DNA from: a virus
DNA length: 36,774 bases
Virus record (IMG/VR): IMGVR_UViG_3300025873_000014
Coordinates: 1-36,774 of that record
Strand: one strand, 5' to 3'
This document shows, in pieces, positions 5,842-11,551 of the stretch. The position numbers were made by a program, and so were the translations under genes. The first letter of the stretch is position 1. Each line of letters starts with the position of its first letter. The notes below the pieces were generated by a model, which made no database searches, was not told where the DNA came from, and saw only the letters and a list, made by a program, of their open reading frames with translations.

Positions 5842-7152
5842 ATGATCCGAGACATACTTTTTACACAGATAGATGGTGCAGAAAAGAGGCAGTGCATCAA
5901 GGCTGTACAGAGGTGCAGGTGGAGGCTGCTGAACGACTATCCATATTACGGATCCATTGCGATGGGATTCGATGTGGTGGTATGCAACAACTGGAATGGT
6001 CGCGGAGTAGAGACGGCAGCAACGGATGGGAGGCATCTCTTTGTCAACCCACAATACTTCCTCGACCTGACGTTCGACGAGCAACTCTCACTCGTTGTTC
6101 ACGAAGTATCACACAAGGCCCTGGCACATCACCTTAGACGGGGCGGTCGGAATCATGATCTCTGGAATGCAGCAACCGATCATGCCGTGAACCACCAGAT
6201 TCTGGATGCCGGAATGAAGATCGGGGAGGGCTGGTATTGTGATTACAAATACAAGGGGTGGAGTTCGGAAAGGATATACGGAAGGGTGGAGGAGGAGTTC
6301 AAGCCGCCCCCGCCCCCGCCCCCGCCGCCCGGGGGAAAGCCTCCCCCGCCTGGGGCTGGGGGAAACGAGCCGCCGCCGCCCGGGGGAGGTGGGGAGCCGC
6401 CCGAGAAACAGCCCGGCGAGGTGTGGGATGCCACCGACAAGGACGGCAAGGAGTTGACCGAGGAAGGGAAGCATAAAGCAATGCGCGACCTGACTGTGGA
6501 TGTACACATGGCCAACGAGGCAAGCAAGACTGCTGGCAATGACGGCAGCGCTCTCCACAAAAGATCGGTGAACGAAATTCTCGCACCGTCTGCCGATTGG
6601 GCAAACCTCCTGTCTGAATTCTGGTCTGGAACCGGCACTCCCATTAACGAAACGTGGAGCAGGCCAAACAGGAGATACCTGCCCGCAGGTATCTGGGCAC
6701 CCTCCATTCATGAGGGAGGAATTGATTGGGGCGTAATAGGCATGGATGTCTCCGGCTCTATTATGCAGAGGGAGTGTGACGCATTCATAGCAATGATCAA
6801 CCAACTCAGGACGGAGGTCCCGGCAAGGAGGATCACCATCGTACCATTCAACTCTGTGATACAGAAGGATGATATAGTGGAAATATATGATGGTGACGAT
6901 GTGCCGAATAGATTCAACGTCGGCGGAGGAACCAACTTTAAGTCGATTACCAACTGGGTGAAGAGGCAGACAGAAGATCCTGACTTCCTCATTATCTTCA
7001 CTGATCTTTGTTGCTCTAGCTACGGACCGAAGCCAAGCTGCCCCACACTATGGGCAAGCTCGGACCCGGTATATGACAGCGACTCGTATTCAAACAGGCC
7101 TCCGTTCGGAGATGTCATAGAGGTGGAGGTTCCCGGGCCGCGCTGGTACTAA
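5842..7152 (+). CDS. DUF2201-type metallopeptidase/VWA protein
   Basis: A 436-residue two-domain protein. The N-terminal domain carries a zinc-peptidase motif HEVSH (H87, E88, H91) followed by HDLWNAATDHAVNH, where Asp/His can supply the third ligand. A Pro/Gly-rich linker (about residues 154-193) with runs of up to nine Pro follows. The C-terminal half is a VWA-like domain with a metal-ion-dependent adhesion motif DVSGS (302-306) and FTD near residue 390. This is the arrangement known as the DUF2201 putative metallopeptidase with VWA-like domain, paired with MoxR ATPases. The inferred role is a protease or metal-binding adaptor worked by the ATPase. GGGAGAACTCA sets the start. Confidence 0.85.
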   Translation: MIRDILFTQIDGAEKRQCIKAVQRCRWRLLNDYPYYGSIAMGFDVVVCNNWNGRGVETAATDGRHLFVNPQYFLDLTFDEQLSLVVHEVSHKALAHHLRRGGRNHDLWNAATDHAVNHQILDAGMKIGEGWYCDYKYKGWSSERIYGRVEEEFKPPPPPPPPPGGKPPPPGAGGNEPPPPGGGGEPPEKQPGEVWDATDKDGKELTEEGKHKAMRDLTVDVHMANEASKTAGNDGSALHKRSVNEILAPSADWANLLSEFWSGTGTPINETWSRPNRRYLPAGIWAPSIHEGGIDWGVIGMDVSGSIMQRECDAFIAMINQLRTEVPARRITIVPFNSVIQKDDIVEIYDGDDVPNRFNVGGGTNFKSITNWVKRQTEDPDFLIIFTDLCCSSYGPKPSCPTLWASSDPVYDSDSYSNRPPFGDVIEVEVPGPRWY

Positions 7153-7174
7153 TAAAATATTTCAGGAGAACAAA

Positions 7175-7795
7175 ATGAAAAGAGTAATGTGCGAAAAGCA
7201 CACCGCACAAAAATCATGGGTAATTGATAAGGGTCACAGCAGGGGGGGTCGCTTCAGGTGTACCCTGTGTGTCAAGGAATACAATACAGGCTACAGGCTC
7301 AAGCACGCTGATAAGCTCCGCAGTTCAGCCAGGAAGCGCTCCTCAAAATACCGGGAAGAGAACCGAGAAAGATGCAACGCATACAACAAGAAATATTGCA
7401 AGGGGTACCGTATCCGGAATCGTGGGGTCATCAAGGAGAAGCGGGATGCCCGGCGACTTTCCTACCCCGAGAAGAGGAGGAAGGAGAGGCAACTCTACAG
7501 GGCGAGGAAGGCAAGCTCGATATGTACGGTATGCAATGGAAACGAATACGAAAAGATTGTGACCGGTACCTGTTATGTATGTCTCTCGGAACCGGCTGCG
7601 CAGACGGATCACATCACCCCGCTCGCAAAGCAGGGGAGGCATTGCAACCTTAACTTTGGGGGCATCTGTCCCGGGTGTAACCAATCGAAGGGATCCAGGG
7701 TGTGGCCCGGACATAAGGGCTGGGATTCATTCGTCATGGAGAGGAGGGGTGAGATAGATGGACTTTATGTTCATGGAAGTGGAGTGGGAGTCTAG
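7175..7795 (+). CDS. HNH endonuclease
   Basis: A 206-residue protein with a C-terminal HNH nuclease domain: CYVC, then DHITPLAKQGRHCNLNFGG and CPGCNQSKGSR, giving two zinc-binding CxxC pairs and the metal-binding DH and N residues. An N-terminal zinc knuckle (CEKH, CTLC) is joined by a very basic helical stretch (residues 45-110), as in DNA-binding HNH proteins of phages. It may be a free-standing homing endonuclease or a nuclease acting on host or phage DNA; the sequence does not decide. TTCAGGAGAACAAA precedes the ATG. Its 3' end overlaps the next gene by 38 nt. Confidence 0.85.
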   Translation: MKRVMCEKHTAQKSWVIDKGHSRGGRFRCTLCVKEYNTGYRLKHADKLRSSARKRSSKYREENRERCNAYNKKYCKGYRIRNRGVIKEKRDARRLSYPEKRRKERQLYRARKASSICTVCNGNEYEKIVTGTCYVCLSEPAAQTDHITPLAKQGRHCNLNFGGICPGCNQSKGSRVWPGHKGWDSFVMERRGEIDGLYVHGSGVGV

Positions 7796-8294
7796 TTTAA
7801 CGGAGGAGCTGCTTGACTGGGCGTTTAATCAACCCGAAGAAATGTGGATCCAATACTACGCTTTCAAGGCACTCCCGCTAAAGGGTCCGGGCGGGGAATT
7901 CAAATTCTGGAGTGATGGCTTCCTGCAATGGCTGTACAAGAGGCATCCATTCGTAGCTGGTGTCTTGAAGATAAACGGCAACTCATACTATGACTGGCAT
8001 GTTGACGCCGATAGGGGTGTGAGTGTGAACATGCTACTCACACCAGAGAACCACAGCCATTGTCTGTTCTCACCGGAGTATCAAGCAGAGGACGAGGACA
8101 ATGCGAGGAGGGGACCCTGTGTTGAACTTGTGTATAAACCAAACACATTCTATCTATTGAATACCCAAGTACACCATTGTGTGGTAAACCTTGACAAGCC
8201 AAGGTACATGATGTCGGTGGAATTCGCAGAAGATAAAAAGGTGATGTCCTTCGGGGATCTAGCTAAGGAAATCAGGGAGGAATGGACGGTATGA
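7758..8294 (+). CDS. 2-oxoglutarate/Fe(II) oxygenase-like protein
   Basis: A 178-residue protein with the iron-binding triad of the 2OG-Fe(II) dioxygenase superfamily: HVD (H81, D83) after YYDW, a distal His at H139/H140 in NTQVHHCV, and Arg (R149) nine residues later, suited to bind 2-oxoglutarate. Length and order fit small prolyl-hydroxylase or Asp/Asn-hydroxylase-like phage members. The substrate is unknown: a host protein, or a modified amino acid or nucleotide. The start overlaps the HNH gene and is supported by GGAGGGGTGAG just upstream. The stop overlaps the lipoprotein start as ATGA. Confidence 0.75.
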   Translation: MDFMFMEVEWESSLTEELLDWAFNQPEEMWIQYYAFKALPLKGPGGEFKFWSDGFLQWLYKRHPFVAGVLKINGNSYYDWHVDADRGVSVNMLLTPENHSHCLFSPEYQAEDEDNARRGPCVELVYKPNTFYLLNTQVHHCVVNLDKPRYMMSVEFAEDKKVMSFGDLAKEIREEWTV

Positions 8295-8524
8295 AAAATA
8301 TCATAATTATTTTCCTAACAGCAACACTATCATACGCTTGCCAAACGGGTCCAGTCCCAGACCCGGAGAGTGACTCCCCACTAATACTGGGTGACACGGT
8401 GGATACACCCTGGGGATGTGTCTTGTGGAGAAGGGACAACAGTCAGAAATGTTGCTACCTGGAAAGAATCGATGAGACAATCGATGACTCTTCGGGATGG
8501 GAACTAGACGATTGGGATTGCTGA
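8291..8524 (+). CDS. Small lipoprotein
   Basis: A 77-residue precursor with a typical signal: Lys at position 2, a hydrophobic core (IIIIFLTATL) and a lipobox-like SYAC with the Cys at about residue 17. The mature part is acidic and has five further Cys, so disulfides and a periplasmic or outer-membrane location are likely. The start at ATG 8291 is preferred to ATG 8282, because AGGGAGG lies about 10 nt upstream of the former but only 2 nt from the latter, and because 8291 forms an ATGA overlap with the previous gene. Phage lipoproteins of this size, such as T5 Llp, can block superinfection by masking a receptor; that role is inference here. Confidence 0.75.
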   Translation: MKNIIIIFLTATLSYACQTGPVPDPESDSPLILGDTVDTPWGCVLWRRDNSQKCCYLERIDETIDDSSGWELDDWDC

Positions 8525-8913
8525 TGAATTATATAGAAGATGCTGGTAAAATTTTCCGCAGGGTAAAGAATGGCTTTACATACAAGAGCGACAAGGAACT
8601 GTACGACAAGCCAGAGGATTGGAGATTCCCAGAAAACTATGACCGCATCTATGGTGATTGTGATGACTTCGCAATCGCATGTAGATCATTGCTGAAGAAG
8701 AAAGGTCACGACTGTCGATTGATATTTTGCATGACTGAGGACAACTCCGGACACTTGATATGTTCAGTAGGTAAACTTGCCCTGGACAACAGACTCAAGT
8801 GGCCCATGAAATTGTCCGACCTAGTTCGAGTTCACGGATACAAAATAATATCAGTTAGCGGACTCAATCGCGGTGACCCATGGAAATCCGCATCACTGAA
8901 GGGAGGAAACTAA
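8524..8913 (+). CDS. Transglutaminase-like cysteine peptidase
   Basis: A 129-residue protein matching the bacterial transglutaminase-like cysteine peptidase pattern: catalytic Cys in GDCDDFAIACR (about residue 46), His in NSGHLICSV (about residue 79) and Asp in LALDNR (about residue 88). The start at ATG 8524 overlaps the preceding TGA as TGATG, so translation is coupled to the lipoprotein gene. Phage members of this family are mostly unstudied. Cleavage of a host or phage protein, or of peptidoglycan peptides, is possible; there is no signal peptide, so a cytoplasmic or virion role is more likely. Confidence 0.8.
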   Translation: MNYIEDAGKIFRRVKNGFTYKSDKELYDKPEDWRFPENYDRIYGDCDDFAIACRSLLKKKGHDCRLIFCMTEDNSGHLICSVGKLALDNRLKWPMKLSDLVRVHGYKIISVSGLNRGDPWKSASLKGGN

Positions 8914-8914
8914 A

Positions 8915-9193
8915 ATGAACAGCAAGGTTGAATGCCCAAGCAATTCCTGGGACCGACACTACGATTCGCAAGAGAGCGCCGAGGCAGAAGTAATCCATGA
9001 ATGGATCATGGGTGAGATCGAGAAGGTTCGTCCCAGGATTGGGAACAGAACTTCCGTACACAGGGACCACTTCAAGCCCGCTGATGGTTGGCCGGAAGAC
9101 CCCGCTGAGATCGCGGATGAGATCACCAACCTTGTCGGTAACCATGGAGCATTGATCGAGGTGATCATGCTGCTGGCCAAGGCGAATAAATAA
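8915..9193 (+). CDS. Hypothetical protein, 92 aa
   Basis: Not recognised. It is an acidic, helical protein (residues about 20-45 and 60-90) with a Trp-rich N-terminus. The last 30 residues (EIADEITNLVGNHGALIEVI) look like an amphipathic helix bundle, resembling small dUTPase/MazG-like phage helices only loosely, so no function is given. GGGAGGAAAC precedes the ATG. Two strong hairpins follow the stop at once. Confidence 0.6.
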   Translation: MNSKVECPSNSWDRHYDSQESAEAEVIHEWIMGEIEKVRPRIGNRTSVHRDHFKPADGWPEDPAEIADEITNLVGNHGALIEVIMLLAKANK

Positions 9194-9253
9194 TCCGGGA
9201 CTGTCCCGGAAGTCCCCTCTCCCGAAACCCGGGGGGGTCAAGGGGGAGGGGAC
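9194..9253 (+). terminator. Tandem hairpins, possible transcript end or attenuator
   Basis: Hairpin 1: TCCGGGA (9194-9200) and TCCCGGA (9204-9210), a perfect 7-bp stem with a CTG loop. Hairpin 2: bases 9212-9223 pair with 9242-9253 over 12 positions with one T-G wobble. No T-tract follows either one, so full intrinsic termination is uncertain; RNA processing or stabilisation is equally possible. Confidence 0.5.
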
Positions 9254-9269
9254 ACTACAGGAGAATCAA

Positions 9270-9527
9270 ATGAAAACAATCATACATGTGAATCAGCACA
9301 TTATAAAACGGAACAAGAAGAGCGGAACCAACGAACCTGTTCTTACTGTCAAGAATTACAAGTCGAATAGGTACGCGCACACGGTAGACATCTCCGGCCC
9401 ATCCCGGATTGTGTACTCACCGGACAAACCACTGTCGTGTGGTGCGCATTGCTGGATAGAGACTGAATCAAAAGTACTGACATGGAAAAGGGTCGAACCC
9501 AATGAATTCACAAGTAATATACTGTAA
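9270..9527 (+). CDS. Hypothetical protein, 85 aa
   Basis: Not recognised. The protein is basic and beta-rich, with an N-terminal strand (MKTIIHVNQHIIKRNKKSG) and two Cys/His-containing strands (CGAHCWI). The ATG follows ACAGGAGAATCAA, the last recognisable copy of the operon's leader. It overlaps the next gene by 26 nt in a different frame. Confidence 0.6.
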   Translation: MKTIIHVNQHIIKRNKKSGTNEPVLTVKNYKSNRYAHTVDISGPSRIVYSPDKPLSCGAHCWIETESKVLTWKRVEPNEFTSNIL

Positions 9528-9876
9528 GCATTGCAGCCTGATAGTTCCCAAGCCAGACAAGGCACCACACAATAAAATATATTGCTCAAATAAATGTTAC
9601 CGTGGCGCTAAGAAGATCCGCAACCGAGGCGAGCGCACATACAAGCAAAACATGGAGAAGGTGAGGGCAGTGTGGACGAAGAGACATCCCAAGTCAGACA
9701 TACAGCCAGCATGGCCACACCGTTTCGACGAGGATTTGGTGTGTGAATTCTGCGGTATCTACTGGAGCGAAAACCAAACAGGATTGTCTCCGAAATGTTC
9801 AAACCCACAGGGGTATATGGATATATCGATTGACAGGAATGGAAAACCAAGGGTGATAAAGGTGGAAAGTAATTGA
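9502..9876 (+). CDS. Zinc-ribbon protein, 124 aa
   Basis: Two separate zinc-binding pairs at the N-terminus (YCKHC and YCSNKC, residues 7-32) form a treble-clef-like finger, followed by a basic helix. A second CxxC (CEFCG, about residue 82) and a Cys in PKCSN form another candidate site. Proteins with this layout bind nucleic acid or ribonucleoproteins, but no specific family is recognised. The start lies inside the upstream gene and has only a weak site, so expression is probably coupled. Confidence 0.6.
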   Translation: MNSQVIYCKHCSLIVPKPDKAPHNKIYCSNKCYRGAKKIRNRGERTYKQNMEKVRAVWTKRHPKSDIQPAWPHRFDEDLVCEFCGIYWSENQTGLSPKCSNPQGYMDISIDRNGKPRVIKVESN

Positions 9877-9900
9877 CCAACCCAAGCAATGGGTTATCAT
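9873..9900 (+). promoter_or_regulatory. Promoter P3 with inverted-repeat spacer
   Basis: TTGACC (9873-9878) and TATCAT (9895-9900), each one mismatch from consensus, lie 16 bp apart. The spacer is filled by an inverted repeat, AACCCA (9879-9884) and TGGGTT (9890-9895). It begins in the stop region of the zinc-ribbon gene and points at the gene starting at 9923. Confidence 0.5.
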
Positions 9901-9922
9901 TCATTGGTAAGGAGGCTCAAGG

Positions 9923-10165
9923 ATGGCCAATGCCTGGAGATTCAGAACTGAATTTGGTGGTGACGAGGTGTGGGTGTATTCACTCTCCGAACCAGCAGCA
10001 AGAAGGAACGAAATGCCGGGGCCAGCAGCGCTGGCAATACCAGTAGACATGCCTGAGAATATAGAAGAGGCCTTTGGGTACACCAACGGATCAACCCATA
10101 CACCGGAGGCTGTGTTGGCAGATGCTGACTCGGGAGAAATTGTAAAGATCTTTCCCAATGAGTAG
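9923..10165 (+). CDS. Hypothetical protein, 80 aa
   Basis: Not recognised. It starts with a beta-rich segment (WRFRTEFGGDEVWVYSLSEP), has a Pro/Ala-rich middle (MPGPAALAIPVDMP) and an acidic C-terminus. AAGGAGGCTCAAGG precedes the ATG. The 3' end overlaps the next gene by 8 nt. It is the first gene behind promoter P3, so it and the following regulator-like gene may be expressed independently of the rest of the operon. Confidence 0.6.
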   Translation: MANAWRFRTEFGGDEVWVYSLSEPAARRNEMPGPAALAIPVDMPENIEEAFGYTNGSTHTPEAVLADADSGEIVKIFPNE

Positions 10166-10463
10166 CCCCCCTTGTCCGCTATGTGGTGGAAGGGGGAGTG
10201 TAGTATCAAACTATGGTGATTGCATAGAGTTTGAAAAATGTCAATGCCAAACAAGAACGTACACAGAGGAGAAGAAAATGGAAAGTAATACCCCGAAAAT
10301 CCGCAAGGTTCAAAATAATTTGGTACTATCCCTGCCCGGGGGCGATGAAGGAAAGCGCATAAAGGATGCACTAAAAGACATGGCCACTGACAACCACAGG
10401 AGTCTCAGCAATCAGGTCAGCCTGATCCTGATACGCTTCCTGAGGGAAGAGGGAAAGATGTAG
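10158..10463 (+). CDS. Zinc-finger/ribbon-helix-helix regulator candidate
   Basis: A 101-residue protein with two parts. Residues 6-35 hold a DnaJ-like zinc motif (CPLCGGRG then CQCQ). Residues about 50-101 resemble an Arc-type ribbon-helix-helix DNA-binding domain: a short strand (NNLVLSLPGG), helix 1 (GKRIKDALKDMATDN) and helix 2 (SLSNQVSLILIRFLREEG). An internal ATG at 10278 has its own strong site (AGAGGAGAAG) and would give the bare 61-residue RHH domain. This looks like either a fusion or a gene with two products. Arc-family dimers bind short palindromes with TAGA/TCTA half-sites, and the P1 palindrome has such ends, so self-regulation of the left operon is a testable inference. Confidence 0.6.
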   Translation: MSSPPCPLCGGRGSVVSNYGDCIEFEKCQCQTRTYTEEKKMESNTPKIRKVQNNLVLSLPGGDEGKRIKDALKDMATDNHRSLSNQVSLILIRFLREEGKM

Positions 10464-10464
10464 G

Positions 10465-10650
10465 ATGATTGATGAAGAAATGCGTGCCCTAGTAAGGGCA
10501 TGTCATGGCTCCGGCGAATCGTGGGAGGACATAGAGGGCGCAGTGTATACAGGTATATGGCGGAGCGTGGGAATGGATTCATCCATGACTGAATGGTCCA
10601 TCAAGAAGGCTAAGGAAATTGTCTCATTGGAAAAATCAACCTATGAATAA
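10465..10650 (+). CDS. Hypothetical protein, 61 aa
   Basis: Not recognised. It is a helical protein: EEMRALVRACHGSGESWEDI, then AVYTGIWRSVGMDSSMTEW and a C-terminal helix. The spacing resembles a small helix-turn-helix fold, but no recognition helix can be picked with confidence. It starts 1 nt after the regulator-like gene and overlaps the next gene by 8 nt, so all three are probably translated together. Confidence 0.55.
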   Translation: MIDEEMRALVRACHGSGESWEDIEGAVYTGIWRSVGMDSSMTEWSIKKAKEIVSLEKSTYE

Positions 10651-10876
10651 TGGCCTCGACGCACACTCCATGGATCTATTCACAACAGATCTTCATGCAG
10701 CCATAACCGAGGATCGACCAACTTGGCTAAAGATTTTCAGGAATGGTAGCTGTGAGGCCGGATCGCTTAATCGGTCCGCAATGTTCATGACGGTAAGTCA
10801 CATGCAATCTATGATCAAAGTAGATCTAGATGAGTACGATACAATGCACATGTCTTTAGACATGTTTAGCCCTTGA
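10643..10876 (+). CDS. Hypothetical protein, 78 aa, last gene of the left operon
   Basis: Not recognised. The protein is acidic and Met-rich (nine Met in 78 residues). It has a possible helix at residues 8-24, a strand pair (TWLKIFRNG and GSLNRSAMFMT) and an acidic C-terminus. The ATG at 10643 overlaps the previous gene; a start at 10619 would lie deep in that gene and is rejected. There is no strong ribosome site, so coupling is likely. The terminator at 10981-11011 closes the operon about 105 nt later. Confidence 0.5.
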   Translation: MNNGLDAHSMDLFTTDLHAAITEDRPTWLKIFRNGSCEAGSLNRSAMFMTVSHMQSMIKVDLDEYDTMHMSLDMFSP

Positions 10877-10932
10877 CCGAACACCCGGTGTACGCAATAC
10901 TTGCATTGAACGGATGAGGTTGTTACGCCCAT
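10798..10932 (-). CDS. Possible 44-aa minus-strand peptide
   Basis: On the minus strand, CACAGGAGAACCA is followed directly by ATG (start 10932) and 44 codons, beginning MGVTTSSVQCKYCV. The ribosome site and spacing are excellent and identical to the plus-strand operon's leader. However, most of the frame lies antisense to the gene at 10643-10876 and has no recognisable domain. It could be a real tail gene of the primase transcript, which runs into this region. The leader may instead be meaningful as an antisense sequence (see findings). Confidence 0.3.
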   Translation of the reverse strand: MGVTTSSVQCKYCVHRVFGQGLNMSKDMCIVSYSSRSTLIIDCM

Positions 10933-10933
10933 T

Positions 10934-10945
10934 GGTTCTCCTGTG
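10934..10945 (+). promoter_or_regulatory. Exact complement of the operon's ribosome-binding leader
   Basis: GGTTCTCCTGTG on the plus strand is the reverse complement of CACAGGAGAACC. It pairs over 12 nt with the leader at 2158, over 12 nt (including downstream A-A) with that at 760, and over 10-11 nt with those at 1424, 1796, 2378, 3718 and 4661. It lies between the last gene and the intrinsic terminator. Confidence 0.5.
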
Positions 10946-10949
10946 CAAC

Positions 10950-10976
10950 GGGGGGAGGGGATGTCCCCCTCCCCCC
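10950..10976. other. Very GC-rich hairpin between convergent operons
   Basis: A G6-A-G4-A arm faces a T-C5-T-C6 arm around a short TG loop with a one-base bulge. It is stable on both strands but lacks a T-tract on either, and it lies directly before the plus-strand terminator and just beyond the minus-strand stop at 10979. It may protect 3' ends of either transcript. Confidence 0.45.
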
Positions 10977-10978
10977 AC

Positions 10979-11551
10979 CTAAAGGCCCCTTAACGGGGCC
11001 TTTTTCTTTTTGTAGTAGCCAACCTGACGACGAACAATTTTCCTCGGGTCTCTCCTGCTGGCTATCCCATAAAAGTCTACCAGTGCGGAGAGCGCTGGAA
11101 GAAGTGAGTTCGCCAGCCCCATCAAGACACCCTTCGATTTCGGGTATGTGTATATGTCGGAGAAAATATCAACCAGTCGGGTCGCGGCCTCGTCGCCGCA
11201 CTCGGCAACAACTCTCCGGTACGGGGCAGAGAACGCCATCCTCCTGTCGGCCATCGCATCCCCGACAGCATACGCGGGTGGTCTTGAAACTGTATCCGGC
11301 GAGATGCCGGACAGGGACATGCCGGATGATATGGTGGACCCCAAAAATAAATGAACAGCCTCATGGTGACCCTGATCAATCATCTCCATTAGGAACATGG
11401 CATCGAAGATTGTTTGATCTACAACCCTGTTCCTCTTGACCAGACCCCCGATGTCTACGTCTTCGGACACAAAGCCACGCTTCGAGGACTGCGCCTTGTC
11501 TGGCAGATCATCGGAAGTCAACGTCAAAACCCTCCCATCCAAGGGCAACAT
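10979..11551 (-). CDS. Hypothetical protein, 190 aa, downstream of primase-helicase
   Basis: Not recognised. The central part is helical (IFDAMFLMEMIDQGHHEAVHL, AFSAPYRRVVAECGDEAATRL, LANSLLPALSALVDFYGI) and the C-terminus is very basic (GYYKKKKAP). The start is uncertain: ATG 11551, GTG 11566 and TTG 11521 all overlap the primase gene, and TTG 11521 has the best ribosome site (GGGAGGG, 8-nt spacing). The last 11 codons are written by the opposing terminator, so the tail KKKK is the antisense of its T-tract. It is the last well-supported gene of the minus-strand replication block. Confidence 0.6.
   Translation of the reverse strand: MLPLDGRVLTLTSDDLPDKAQSSKRGFVSEDVDIGGLVKRNRVVDQTIFDAMFLMEMIDQGHHEAVHLFLGSTISSGMSLSGISPDTVSRPPAYAVGDAMADRRMAFSAPYRRVVAECGDEAATRLVDIFSDIYTYPKSKGVLMGLANSLLPALSALVDFYGIASRRDPRKIVRRQVGYYKKKKAPLRGL
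10981..11011 (+). terminator. Intrinsic terminator of the left operon
   Basis: AAAGGCCCC (10981-10989) pairs with GGGGCCTTT (10995-11003) around TTAAC, followed by T5-C-T5. This is a strong rho-independent terminator for plus-strand transcription. On the minus strand only three T follow the stem, so it acts in one direction. It lies inside the final codons of the opposing gene. Confidence 0.85.
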
